Notes: generated by a model not told the origin, from the sequence alone. A DNA stretch of 64,000 bases from Dyadobacter sp. Leaf189 (GCF_001424405.1 NZ_LMPS01000005.1:840268-904267); one strand, 5' to 3'. Positions 9,567-18,484 are shown, numbered from the stretch's first letter. Made by a program: numbers and translations.

Positions 9567-11075
9567 ATGAAAATAAGATATATAGCAGCCTTGTTTCTGG
9601 CGAGTATCCTGAGCAGCTGCGGCGATAACTTCCTAAGTGTAATACCTGAAACTGCATTAAGTTCCGGCGTCTTCTTCAAGACGCAAAACGACTTTGAGCA
9701 GGCTGTCAATTCGGCCTATGTGCCTTTCCGGCAAATGTATAACGAGCGTGCCTGGGTGTTGGAAGAAATGCATTCGGACAATACTTATTATGCAAGGAAT
9801 GTACTTTACGGTGCAGTAGACGCGACTGAGAACGTGGCTGACTTCGCAATCCCAACAGCTGGCGGCGTTACTGCAAATGACAATGTGCTCGTTCAATACA
9901 GGCTGAATTACCAGATCATTTCACGCGCTAATCAGATTCTTGTTCTGATAGATGGTGTGGATTTTGATGCAGCAGCCAAAAAGAACCTCAAAGGTCAGGC
10001 GCTGTTCCTGCGTGCATTTGCTTACTTCGACCTGATCCGGTTGTTCGGAAAAGTGCCATTGCATCTTGAACCGGTAACAAGCAGGGAGGATGCCGCATTG
10101 CCACTTTCAACTGCGGAAGAAGTGTATGCGCAGATTGAAAAAGATGCTATTGAAGCCAGTACCCTTTTGCCAAACAAAGCCAAGCAAGAAGCTGGCCGTG
10201 CTACTTCCGGCGCTGCCAAAACACTGCTGGCGAACCTTTATCTTACTCAGAAATCGTGGGCGAAAGTGGAACCGCTGATGAAAGATGTAATTGCAAATGA
10301 CGGCTATGCATTGATGCCGGACTATGCGAATGCATTCTCGACTACAACGGGAAACAAGAATAACCAGGAGTCGGTTTTTGAAATCCAGTACATGGAAGGG
10401 TCTGCGGGCTATAATGGAAACCAGATTTATCGTTTTCTTCCGTCGCCAATTACGGCAACTGAAATCGCGCCGATCACCGGTACTTCTAATCCGCAGGGAA
10501 CTTCTCAGGAGAGTAACAACATTCCTACGCCCGACCTGATCGCTGCTTACGAACCGGGTGACTTACGCAAGGAAGCATCAATCGGATACGTGACGCTGAG
10601 TTCGAGCCAGGTTGAAAACAAGGTTTATCCTTATATTAAAAAGTATGCAAAAACGCATTCACTTCATAACAATACGGGTCAAAACTGGCCTGTGTACCGG
10701 TATTCGGAAGTGCTGCTGTTCCTGGCCGAATCGCTGAATGAGCAAGGCAAACCCGCCGAAGCGGCAACTTACCTCAACCAGGTACGTAAGCGCGCAGGTC
10801 TTGCCAACACAACAGCTACGTCACAAGTGACAATGCGCGAAGCTATATTCAAAGAGAGGCGCGTAGAACTGGCTTTCGAAAACAAACGCTGGTTTGACCT
10901 GACCAGAACAGGACGCGTGAAGGAGATTATCGGTGCTTACGGAGCGAAAGTAAAAGCAAATCCAGCAGCCTACTACTTCCCCAAAGGCGCAGTTCCGCCG
11001 CCGAATGCATTTACGGTACTCGACGATTACTATGGCCTTCCAGCCGTGGAGTCAGCATTGACGCCCTACTTTTAA
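9567..11075 (+). CDS. RagB/SusD family nutrient-binding outer-membrane lipoprotein
   Basis: A 502-residue lipoprotein: signal peptide ending in ILSSC with the lipidated cysteine at residue 18. The SusD N-terminal region (TQNDFEQAVNSAY, KGQALFLRAFAYFDLIRLFG) and C-terminal region (RYSEVLLFLAESLNEQ, YLNQVRKRAGL, FKERRVELAFENKRWFDL) are complete. It sits on the barrel of the SusC encoded upstream and closes over the ligand. Its C-terminal third is clearly related to the partial SusD at 1-636, so the two uptake loci are paralogous. Confidence 0.95.
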   Translation: MKIRYIAALFLASILSSCGDNFLSVIPETALSSGVFFKTQNDFEQAVNSAYVPFRQMYNERAWVLEEMHSDNTYYARNVLYGAVDATENVADFAIPTAGGVTANDNVLVQYRLNYQIISRANQILVLIDGVDFDAAAKKNLKGQALFLRAFAYFDLIRLFGKVPLHLEPVTSREDAALPLSTAEEVYAQIEKDAIEASTLLPNKAKQEAGRATSGAAKTLLANLYLTQKSWAKVEPLMKDVIANDGYALMPDYANAFSTTTGNKNNQESVFEIQYMEGSAGYNGNQIYRFLPSPITATEIAPITGTSNPQGTSQESNNIPTPDLIAAYEPGDLRKEASIGYVTLSSSQVENKVYPYIKKYAKTHSLHNNTGQNWPVYRYSEVLLFLAESLNEQGKPAEAATYLNQVRKRAGLANTTATSQVTMREAIFKERRVELAFENKRWFDLTRTGRVKEIIGAYGAKVKANPAAYYFPKGAVPPPNAFTVLDDYYGLPAVESALTPYF

Positions 11076-11082
11076 TGTTGAG

Positions 11083-11279
11083 TTTTGAATGACTGAATGA
11101 TAGAATATGTGTTGGAGGATTGGAGTGGGAGTAGTTTATTCTTTAACTTCTTAGTTATTCAGCGAGAAAAGTGCAGCAGCTCCGGCTAGCTGTACTTTTT
11201 TCATTCAAAAAGACCCCGGCTACTTAATCCAAGCCATGCAAAACCAAATTCACTCATTCACTCATTCACTCATTCAAAA
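11083..11279. repeat. 18-bp inverted repeat with tandem ATTCACTC copies
   Basis: The left arm at 11083-11100 (TTTTGAATGACTGAATGA) is complementary to the right arm at 11262-11279 at 17 of 18 positions. The right arm is the end of three tandem copies of ATTCACTC at 11248-11271. The same octamer is repeated twice at 26250-26265. The two arms enclose the terminator at 11167-11201, so this could be a small non-autonomous element or a local intergenic repeat. Confidence 0.5.
11167..11201 (+). terminator. Intrinsic terminator of the susCD operon
   Basis: Stem AAAAGTGCAGC / GCTGTACTTTT (one G-T wobble) with a further AGC/GCT inner pair around TCCG, followed by six T residues. It lies about 90 bases after the susD stop. 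Confidence 0.85.
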
Positions 11280-11499
11280 TGAGAATTCCATAATCGCTTC
11301 CCCGACACAACAGGATGGTCTCGTGAAACATTAGCTTTAATATTGTTATAATCAGAATAATTTATGTTTTAGTCAGTTAGACTAAGATCCTAATAATGAA
11401 AGATTAACTCCCGCATGGAGGCATAATAACAATGCAGACAAGCTAATTTCTGAGAATCACCTTTTCTTCAAATTATAATTATTAACGCTGAGCTGTAAA

Positions 11500-14196
11500 A
11501 TGTACACGAAAAAACAATGGTTAAAACTCCCAATGACACTTACGGTATTGGTTGCTGTATGTGTTTTCTGTGGAGTGATGCTAAGTAACCGAACCGCTAA
11601 ACACCGTCCGCCAGGCTCGAAAGTTGACAAGATCAAATTACCCGAAGGTTTTAAAGCGGAACATTTGTATAGTCCTTCCGAGGAACAAAATGGCTCGTGG
11701 GTTTCAATGACCTTTGATAACAAAGGTCGCATGATCACCTCAGATCAATATGGCGGACTGTTCCGGCTGGTACTGCCTCCGATTGGTTCTACTGAAAAAC
11801 CAACAGTAGAGACTCTGAAAGTAGAAGGCGATACTGCGAAAGTGGCAATGGGCTACGCGCACGGTTTGCTATATGCTTTCAACAGCTTGTATGTCATGAT
11901 CAATAACCGCGAAAACCCGAGATTTCCAAAGGGTAGCGGATTGTATCGTTTACAGGATACAGACAACAATGATCAATATGACAAGATCACATTGCTGAAA
12001 GCCTTGAAGGGCGAAGGTGAACACGGGCCGCACAGCATTGTGCTTTCACCGGACAAACAATCGCTTTATGTAGTAGCAGGTAACTTCACCGACCTGCCGA
12101 AAATGGACAGCTATCGTTTGATGCCCAATTGGAAGAACGATAACCTTTTTCCATTCATCAAAGATCCACGCGGACATGCAGCTGACAGGCACGCGCCGGG
12201 CGGCTGGATCGCACATACCGATCCGGAAGGAAAAAACTGGGAACTGGTAAGTGCAGGATACCGTAACTCTTACGATATCGCATTCAACGAAGCGGGCGAC
12301 CTGTTCATTTATGACTCAGATATGGAATGGGATTTCGGAACTCCCTGGTACCGCCCGACACGCGTTTGTCATGCTACAAGTGGCGGCGACTACGGTTGGA
12401 GAACGGGATCAGCCAACACATCGCCTTCATTTGCTGACTTCCTTTCACCGATCATGAATATCGGACAAGGATCGCCAACCAACCTGATCTACCTGAGTGA
12501 CGCCCGCTTTCCTGCTAAATACAAAAACACGCTGCTGGCATTCGACTGGAGTTTCGGGATCGTGCATGGCCTGCATTTGAAACCCAACGGATCCACATAC
12601 TCGGCTGATCACGAAGAGTTTTTGTCAGGCGCGCCGCTTCCCTTGACGGACGGAGCTATCGGCCCTGATGGCGCATTGTACTTTCTTACCGGCGGCCGTC
12701 GTCTGGAATCAGATCTGTATCGCGTTTATTATGGTGACTACAAAAATATCCCGGCAGGTTCAAACACAGTTAAGCCGACACTGACAGCGGAGCACAAGCA
12801 ACGCACGGAGTTGGAAAAATTCCACGCGAAAAAAGACCCGAAAGCAGTCGCTACTGCCTGGCCTTACCTAAAAAGCCCTGATCGCTTCCTGAGATTCGCT
12901 GCGCGGTTAGCTATTGAACATCAGCCTGTTGCAGAGTGGGAGAATAAAGTTTATGCAGAGAAAGATCCTCAAACATTAATTTACGCGTCCATTGCACTGG
13001 CACGGGAAGGTGACTCGACCAAAGTAGGAGGGCCGATCCTCAAAGGTTTGACGAAGATCGACTATGCGAAGCTCGACGATCTGCAAAAGCAAGCATTGCT
13101 GCGCGCTGTGGAAGTAACGCTGTACCGTACCGGTCAGCCGGATGCAACTACAAAGCAAGCGGTAATTGCTTATTTGAACCCGAAATATCCATCAACCAAT
13201 GCGCTTCAAAATCGCTTTTTGAGCAAGATCCTTGTGACACTCGAAGCACCGAAAGTGGTTGAAAAGACACTGGCGCTGATCGAGAAAAACGAGAAGTTTG
13301 ATGATAAGGACAACGAAATGGTGACAGCGTCAGCTGACCTGATCCTGAGAAATCCGCAGTACGGTCTTGACTTGGCAAGTTTGCTTGAAAAAATGCCGCC
13401 ACAGCAGCAGACATTCTACGCAATTATGCTGAGTAGTGCCAAAACTGGCTGGACTCCTGCTTTGAGAGAGCAATATTTCACCTGGTTCAAAAAGGCATTC
13501 AGCTACCAGGGCGGTCGTAGTTACATTGGTTTTATCGACAAAGCGCGTCAGCTTGCCTTGAAGAATGTACCTCAGGATCAAGTAGCTAAGTACAACAAAC
13601 TATCTGGTGCCGAGCTGCTTACAGGAACCGGAAACGATCTTGTAAAATTGTACACTCCGAAAGGTCCAGGCCGCGGATGGAAAGTTGAAGAAGCAGTTGC
13701 ATTGGTTCAGGATAGTCTTGCTAACCGTGATTTTGAGAAAGGAAAAATGATTTTCTCTGCTGTGCTATGTAATCGTTGCCACGTTATCCAGGGTGAAGGT
13801 TCTGATGTGGGTCCGGACCTAACACAACTCGGAACCCGTTTTTCAGTGAAAGATATGCTCGAATCGATCATTGATCCGAACAAAACCATTTCTGATCAGT
13901 TCGGCTCGATTGCTTATACAATGAAAAACGGCGAGTCGATAGTGGGACGGCAGATCAATGAAGATGCGAATTTTTATTACATCGCACAAAACCCGTTTGA
14001 CTCCAAAACAGTACGGAAACTGAGCAAAAAAGAAGTCGCTTCCTCTAAATTGTCAACTGTTTCCGTCATGCTGCCAGGTTTAATCAATGGTTTGAACCCG
14101 AATGAGCTGCGCGATCTGGTTGCATATCTGATGTCGGGAGGTAACAAAAACAACCCGATTTACACTGAATCAGGTGCGGCAAAAGGTGGAAAGTAG
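11500..14196 (+). CDS. Haem-c-containing propeller dehydrogenase (PVC-type membrane-bound dehydrogenase)
   Basis: An 898-residue protein with an N-terminal hydrophobic anchor (LPMTLTVLVAVCVFCGVM). A beta-propeller resembling sorbosone/glucose dehydrogenases spans about residues 45-420 (LPEGFKAEHLY, GLYRLQDTDNNDQYD, GEHGPHSIVLSPD). A helical HEAT-like region follows to about 720. The C-terminal cytochrome domain has CNRCH at residues 757-761 (VGPDLTQLGTRF after it). Proteins with this architecture are common in Planctomycetes and Verrucomicrobia. It probably oxidises a sugar or sugar derivative in the periplasm and passes electrons to the haem; substrate and cofactor are unproven. Position after SusCD and before two exported isomerases suggests a shared route. 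Confidence 0.88.
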   Translation: MYTKKQWLKLPMTLTVLVAVCVFCGVMLSNRTAKHRPPGSKVDKIKLPEGFKAEHLYSPSEEQNGSWVSMTFDNKGRMITSDQYGGLFRLVLPPIGSTEKPTVETLKVEGDTAKVAMGYAHGLLYAFNSLYVMINNRENPRFPKGSGLYRLQDTDNNDQYDKITLLKALKGEGEHGPHSIVLSPDKQSLYVVAGNFTDLPKMDSYRLMPNWKNDNLFPFIKDPRGHAADRHAPGGWIAHTDPEGKNWELVSAGYRNSYDIAFNEAGDLFIYDSDMEWDFGTPWYRPTRVCHATSGGDYGWRTGSANTSPSFADFLSPIMNIGQGSPTNLIYLSDARFPAKYKNTLLAFDWSFGIVHGLHLKPNGSTYSADHEEFLSGAPLPLTDGAIGPDGALYFLTGGRRLESDLYRVYYGDYKNIPAGSNTVKPTLTAEHKQRTELEKFHAKKDPKAVATAWPYLKSPDRFLRFAARLAIEHQPVAEWENKVYAEKDPQTLIYASIALAREGDSTKVGGPILKGLTKIDYAKLDDLQKQALLRAVEVTLYRTGQPDATTKQAVIAYLNPKYPSTNALQNRFLSKILVTLEAPKVVEKTLALIEKNEKFDDKDNEMVTASADLILRNPQYGLDLASLLEKMPPQQQTFYAIMLSSAKTGWTPALREQYFTWFKKAFSYQGGRSYIGFIDKARQLALKNVPQDQVAKYNKLSGAELLTGTGNDLVKLYTPKGPGRGWKVEEAVALVQDSLANRDFEKGKMIFSAVLCNRCHVIQGEGSDVGPDLTQLGTRFSVKDMLESIIDPNKTISDQFGSIAYTMKNGESIVGRQINEDANFYYIAQNPFDSKTVRKLSKKEVASSKLSTVSVMLPGLINGLNPNELRDLVAYLMSGGNKNNPIYTESGAAKGGK

Positions 14197-14240
14197 ATCA
14201 ACGTTTTTTTGAGTAGAATATAATTTATTAAGCTTAAGAT

Positions 14241-14308
14241 AGTGGTGTCGCGTGTTGTATTGTCCGGCTTTAAAGGCTGATAATACCGGCGGCATCACTA
14301 CTTTTTTT
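14241..14308 (+). terminator. Long intrinsic terminator after the haem dehydrogenase
   Basis: An outer stem of 11 pairs, AGTGGTGTCGC with GCGGCATCACT (two wobbles), encloses a second stem GTATTGTC / GATAATAC, and a run of seven T follows. This separates the dehydrogenase from the isomerase genes, which then need their own promoter or read-through. Confidence 0.8.
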
Positions 14309-14336
14309 AGGCAAATTCAATTATTTAAGCTTCATA

Positions 14337-15233
14337 ATGACAAGAATTTCAGGTAGAAGGAAGGTCTTAAAAAACCTCGCAATGGGAGCGGGGATCGTGC
14401 CATTTACAGCCTCATTATCAAAAGCATTTGCAGATTCACAAAATGCACTTGGCCCTCAGCTGAATGGAAAGATCAACCACTCGGTTTGCAAATGGTGTTA
14501 CAGTAAAATTCCGCTTGAAACATTCGCACAGGAATGCAAGAAAATTGGCATTACCTCCATCGAACTGCTCGGACCAGAAGAATGGCCGGTTATCAAAAAA
14601 CACGGACTGACCTGCGCGCTTCCCTGGGGCGAGGGCCTGACCCGGAGTATCGATAAGGGTTTCAATGATCCCGCCAACCATGACGAACTGGTGAAAGGGT
14701 TTGAGGATGTAATTCCGAAAGTTCAGGCGGCAGGGTATGACAAGATCATTTGCTTTTCTGGAAACCGGCGTGGCATGTCGGATGTGGATGGAATGCGGAA
14801 CTGTGCAGTCGGAATTAAAAGGTTGATACCGCTCTGCGAAAAACATAATGTGACACTGGTGATGGAGCTGTTGAATAGCAAGGTAAACCACCGGGACTAC
14901 ATGTGCGACCGGACAGAGTGGGGGGCAGGCCTCTGCGATATGGTTGGCTCGGAAAAATTCAAGCTGCTTTACGACATTTACCACATGCAAATTCAGGAAG
15001 GCGACGTAATCGCGACCATCCGAAAGTATCACAAGTATATTGCGCATTACCACACGGGCGGTGTTCCGGGTAGACATGAAATTGATGAAACGCAGGAGCT
15101 TTATTATCCGACGATCATGAAAGCAATTGTTGAAACCGGTTACAAAGGATTTGTGGGACAGGAGTTTGTTCCGAGCCGCAACAATGATATCGCTTCGCTA
15201 AAACAAGGAGTTACAATCTGTGACATTGCCTGA
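14337..15233 (+). CDS. Exported hydroxypyruvate-isomerase-like TIM barrel, copy 1
   Basis: A 298-residue member of the sugar-phosphate isomerase/epimerase (AP endonuclease 2-like) family. The start carries a twin-arginine-like signal (GRRKVLKNLAMGAG) and a hydrophobic stretch, so it is probably exported. Metal and catalytic positions of the family are visible: the glutamate in LVMELLNSKVNHRDYM, the aspartate and histidine in LLYDIYHMQI, the histidine in HYHTGGVPGRHEID, and the glutamate in GQEFVP. Hydroxypyruvate isomerase interconverts hydroxypyruvate and tartronate semialdehyde in the cytoplasm, so an exported version likely acts on another sugar. Some secreted relatives in Bacteroidota work on 3-keto sugars. 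It lies 19 bases upstream of a near copy. Confidence 0.85.
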   Translation: MTRISGRRKVLKNLAMGAGIVPFTASLSKAFADSQNALGPQLNGKINHSVCKWCYSKIPLETFAQECKKIGITSIELLGPEEWPVIKKHGLTCALPWGEGLTRSIDKGFNDPANHDELVKGFEDVIPKVQAAGYDKIICFSGNRRGMSDVDGMRNCAVGIKRLIPLCEKHNVTLVMELLNSKVNHRDYMCDRTEWGAGLCDMVGSEKFKLLYDIYHMQIQEGDVIATIRKYHKYIAHYHTGGVPGRHEIDETQELYYPTIMKAIVETGYKGFVGQEFVPSRNNDIASLKQGVTICDIA

Positions 15234-15252
15234 TACTTCAAAACTTACAATT

Positions 15253-16122
15253 ATGTCGAGCCGACGCAACGCATTAAAAAATATCGCCGCCAGTACTGCC
15301 GGTGTACTTTCCATATCTGATGTTTTTGCAGCTACCGAAAAAGTACTCGGTCCAAAGCTGAAAGGTAAAATCAATCATTCTGTTTGTAAATGGTGTTATG
15401 GTAAAATTCCACTGGACACGTTTGCGCAGGAATGCAAAAAGATCGGAATTACTTCCATTGAGCTATTAGGTCCCGAAGACTGGCCAACCCTGAAAAAGTA
15501 CGGACTTACCTGCGCACTGCCGAACGGCGCAGGAATGGGAATCGAAAAAGGATTTAACGATCTGGCATTGCACGACGAGCTGGTGAAGAGTTATGAGGAT
15601 CTTTTTCCAAAATTACAGGAAGCCGGATATTCAACCGTCATCTGCTTTTCAGGAAACCGGCGCGGAATGTCGGACATTGACGGAATGAGGAACTGCGCCA
15701 TCGGACTAAGAAGATTAATGCCGTCGGCTGAAAAATATGGCATCACGATGATCATGGAGTTGCTCAACAGCAAGGTGAACCACAGGGATTATATGTGCGA
15801 CCACACAGCCTGGGGAGCTGGTCTTTGTGAAATGGTTGGTTCCGAGCGGTTCAAGTTGCTTTATGACATTTACCATATGTCTATTATGGAAGGCGACGTA
15901 ATCGCTACGATTAACAAGTATCACAAATACATTGGTCACTACCACACAGGCGGAGTTCCCGGACGGAACGAGATTGACGAAGGTCAGGAACTTTATTATC
16001 CTGCCATTATGAAGGCAATTGTAGATACTGGCTACAAAGGCTTTGTGGCTCAGGAGTTTATACCAAAGCGCGAGCCGCTGGCATCCCTGAAACAATGTGT
16101 TGAGATCTGCGACATCGCTTGA
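15253..16122 (+). CDS. Exported hydroxypyruvate-isomerase-like TIM barrel, copy 2
   Basis: A 289-residue tandem paralogue of the preceding protein, with long identical stretches such as GKINHSVCKWCY and the FSGNRRGMSD segment. The start is taken at ATG 15253 (MSSRRNALKNIAAS), where a second twin-arginine-like signal begins; a longer frame from GTG 15220 would overlap the upstream gene. The same catalytic residues are kept (VMELL/IMELLNSKVNHRDYM, LLYDIYHMSI, HYHTGGVPGR, AQEFIP). Differences concentrate in the signal peptide and in the loop at about residue 90 (WGEGLTRSIDKG in copy 1, NGAGMGIEKG here), suggesting different substrates or recent duplication. Confidence 0.85.
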   Translation: MSSRRNALKNIAASTAGVLSISDVFAATEKVLGPKLKGKINHSVCKWCYGKIPLDTFAQECKKIGITSIELLGPEDWPTLKKYGLTCALPNGAGMGIEKGFNDLALHDELVKSYEDLFPKLQEAGYSTVICFSGNRRGMSDIDGMRNCAIGLRRLMPSAEKYGITMIMELLNSKVNHRDYMCDHTAWGAGLCEMVGSERFKLLYDIYHMSIMEGDVIATINKYHKYIGHYHTGGVPGRNEIDEGQELYYPAIMKAIVDTGYKGFVAQEFIPKREPLASLKQCVEICDIA

Positions 16123-16549
16123 TTTTCAAATTCCGGGAAGAATTTCAAACAAGCCAATAACCGACTGTAATACATTTGAAATGCAGTCAGTTAGCGGTGA
16201 ATAAAGCAAGCTTACAGCGCTTGAGAATTGATCAGAGCTTTCGCTCCTGAATATCGGGCAGGATTAATCAAATCTCAGGCGCTTCTGAATAGGTAATGGA
16301 GCTGCCCAGGTAGCAGTTTTAAGAGACTGTCACGCAGAAGCTGTATGAATGTTATAAAAGTATTGAATGTATAGTCGCCGCAATTTCAGTAAACGAAAGT
16401 TGTATAATTTATATTATGTTAAATAGCTATTTTACTGTCTCCTAACTCTACTAGTATAACCACTTAAGTATCTACAAGTACCCCACGCTAATCAATTGCT
16501 GCTGATACTGATGATAATATGAAAATTGCTCCTGCACAATTTTCATATT
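16123..16549. other. 427-base intergenic region with stem-loops
   Basis: No coding frame is supported. It contains a hairpin at 16158-16194 (TAACCGACTG / CAGTCAGTTA with one mismatch), a longer structured element at 16216-16283, and a small CTGC/GCAG hairpin followed by TTTT at 16302-16320. Beyond this it is A/T-rich up to the glycosyltransferase gene. Confidence 0.55.
16216..16283 (+). ncRNA. Possible structured RNA element
   Basis: Bases 16216-16232 pair with 16267-16283 in a 17-bp stem with one mismatch and one wobble (GCGCTTGAGAATTGAT against ATCAAATCTCAGGCGC). The enclosed 34 bases form two small hairpins, GAGC-TTTC-GCTC and CCTG...CAGG. A weak terminator-like hairpin follows at 16302-16320. 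It could be part of the 3' end of the isomerase transcript, a small RNA or a leader for the glycosyltransferases. I do not recognise the family. Confidence 0.35.
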
Positions 16550-17497
16550 ATGAATAACACACCTCTTATTTCTGTTGCTCTCTGTACTTATAACGGGCAG
16601 CGATTTTTGAAGAAACAATTAGACTCACTCGTCACGCAATCATACAATAATCTAGAAATCGTTGTCGTTGACGATTGTTCCACAGATCTTACTTTTGACA
16701 TTCTCCTGACTTACGCTGCTGAGTATCCATTCATCCGGATACATTCCAACGAATCAAGATTAGGCTATAACAAGAACTTTGAAAAAGCTCTGAAGCTTTG
16801 CGCCGGCCAGTTCATCGCGATATGCGACCAGGACGATATCTGGAGTAAAGAAAAACTGAGAGTTCAACTACAAGCCATTCAAAATCATACACTTATCTAT
16901 TGCGATTCAGATTTAATTGACAGCAGTGGGAAAGCAATGGACCGCAGAATGTCAGGCAAATTTAACTTCTACAAGGGTTCAACGCCGGAAACGTTTCTTT
17001 TCATGAATTGTGTTTCCGGCCACACGATATTGATGCGGCGGTCGCTTTTGAATTACGCACTACCCTTCTCGAGCGAATTCCATTATGACCAGTGGCTTGC
17101 CTACGTTGCATGCTGCGTTGGATCAATCGATTTCGTCAGCGAAAGTCTTGTTCAATATCGGATACATGATCACAACTGCACAAACTTACTTGCCTCGCCA
17201 ATGAGACGTGCAGGTCCCCGGATCATCAAAGACAAGATTCAGATAGAGAGTAACTGGCTTGAAGCCTGCTCACTGATCGAATCGTCTTCGCAAAGTTTCG
17301 TAAAATTTTTACATCGAAAAAGCCTCTGTAGAAACAACTCATTTTTCCACTTTTCCTATGCTTATACGATTTGGAAGAACAGATCAAGCCTGTTGTATAT
17401 TCTTACAAAAAGCAGTATCAGCAAATTGTTCTTCATAATCAAGAAAAGTTGGGGTTTAAAGGCTAAGGGGCTTATCCGTGTTACATGCATCATCTAG
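16550..17497 (+). CDS. Glycosyltransferase family 2 protein, copy 1
   Basis: A 315-residue GT-A fold enzyme. The N-terminal nucleotide-binding part reads ISVALCTYNG...VVVDDCSTD, and the metal-binding DXD-like motif is ICDQDDIWSKEKL at about residue 90. This variant resembles rhamnosyltransferases used in surface polysaccharide synthesis, but donor and acceptor are unknown. The C-terminus is basic and may be membrane-associated. ATG 16550 is chosen because the conserved fold starts directly after it; a TTG at 16526 adds eight unconserved residues. It is the first gene of a three-gene cluster. Confidence 0.88.
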   Translation: MNNTPLISVALCTYNGQRFLKKQLDSLVTQSYNNLEIVVVDDCSTDLTFDILLTYAAEYPFIRIHSNESRLGYNKNFEKALKLCAGQFIAICDQDDIWSKEKLRVQLQAIQNHTLIYCDSDLIDSSGKAMDRRMSGKFNFYKGSTPETFLFMNCVSGHTILMRRSLLNYALPFSSEFHYDQWLAYVACCVGSIDFVSESLVQYRIHDHNCTNLLASPMRRAGPRIIKDKIQIESNWLEACSLIESSSQSFVKFLHRKSLCRNNSFFHFSYAYTIWKNRSSLLYILTKSSISKLFFIIKKSWGLKAKGLIRVTCII

Positions 17498-17517
17498 GAT
17501 TTCAAAACAGGCATCAC

Positions 17518-18483
17518 ATGGATGAACCGCTGATCTCAATTGCACTTTGTGTGTACAACGGGGAAAAGTTTTTGAGAGAACAACTGAATTCATTGATCCA
17601 TCAAAGCTATGAAAACAAGGAAATCATCGCGGTAGATGATAATAGCACGGATGCGTCATGGAATATTCTGCTTGAGTATCAGCAACGATATCCATTCCTT
17701 CACTTGTACAAAAATGAGGTCAATGTAGGTTACAGCAAGAATTTCGAAAAGGCTCTTCAACTTTGCAATGGTTCATACATCGCATTGTCAGATCAGGATG
17801 ATATCTGGCATCCGGAGAAGTTGCGACGACTGGTTGAAGAGATTGGAAGTCACCAACTTGTATACCATGATTCCAGTTTCATAGATGAAAGCGGAGCATT
17901 TCTTAACAGGAAAATGTCAGATGTGATTAATCTGTATAACGGAGATCAGCCAGCGGTTTTCCTACTGTTTAATTGCGTTTCCGGCCATAGCTGTTTGTTT
18001 AGGAAAGACCTTCTCAAAAATATTCTGCCGTTTAATCCCGAGTATTTTCACGATCATTGGATAGCATATGCTGCCGCCAATTTAGGTACGATTCATTGCG
18101 TGCGGGAATGCCTCGTCGATTACAGGCAACATTCCAGTAATTCCACTGATATACTTAATTACAGAAAGACGGTCAACAAACATTATCATGAGAATCGGGA
18201 TATTGTGAAACTCGAACGGGAACTGAAATGGATCAGACATTGTGCCGGATTTACGCTCAATAAAAATCCAGCTTTTGTGAAAAAACTAGCGGCCCTATTT
18301 GAGACCCGCCTACACTCCTACCTCTCCATTGCCTACGCCCGATTTATTCTTGAACATTATGAAACGTTGTACTTCATTCAAAAAACCAGGAAGTCAAAAC
18401 GGAATGCATTCATCTATCGGCAGATATGGGGATTGAAAGCAAAATTGATATGGAGCCGACTGTTTGGAAAATCAGCGAAATGA
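17518..18483 (+). CDS. Glycosyltransferase family 2 protein, copy 2
   Basis: A 321-residue tandem paralogue of the previous glycosyltransferase. Shared blocks include ISIALCVYNGEKFLREQLNS, VDDNSTD, LSDQDDIWHPEKL and the NCVSGH segment, and both end with a WGLKAK motif. ATG 17518 (MDEPLIS) is preferred because it matches the first copy; ATG 17485 would overlap the upstream gene by 13 bases. It likely adds a second sugar in the same polysaccharide repeat. The next gene begins one base after its stop codon, so the cluster is an operon. Confidence 0.88.
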   Translation: MDEPLISIALCVYNGEKFLREQLNSLIHQSYENKEIIAVDDNSTDASWNILLEYQQRYPFLHLYKNEVNVGYSKNFEKALQLCNGSYIALSDQDDIWHPEKLRRLVEEIGSHQLVYHDSSFIDESGAFLNRKMSDVINLYNGDQPAVFLLFNCVSGHSCLFRKDLLKNILPFNPEYFHDHWIAYAAANLGTIHCVRECLVDYRQHSSNSTDILNYRKTVNKHYHENRDIVKLERELKWIRHCAGFTLNKNPAFVKKLAALFETRLHSYLSIAYARFILEHYETLYFIQKTRKSKRNAFIYRQIWGLKAKLIWSRLFGKSAK

Positions 18484-18484
18484 T

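Larger units (their letters stand above)
11076..11499. other. 424-base intergenic region with terminator and inverted repeats
   Basis: Contains a terminator for susCD, an 18-bp imperfect inverted repeat whose arms lie about 160 bases apart, a short ATTCACTC direct repeat, and A/T-rich DNA before the next gene. No coding frame is supported. Confidence 0.6.

Noticed and set aside
15220..15252. An upstream GTG start for the second isomerase copy
   Set aside because: It would overlap the first copy and add residues not seen in the paralogue; ATG 15253 starts the twin-arginine signal.
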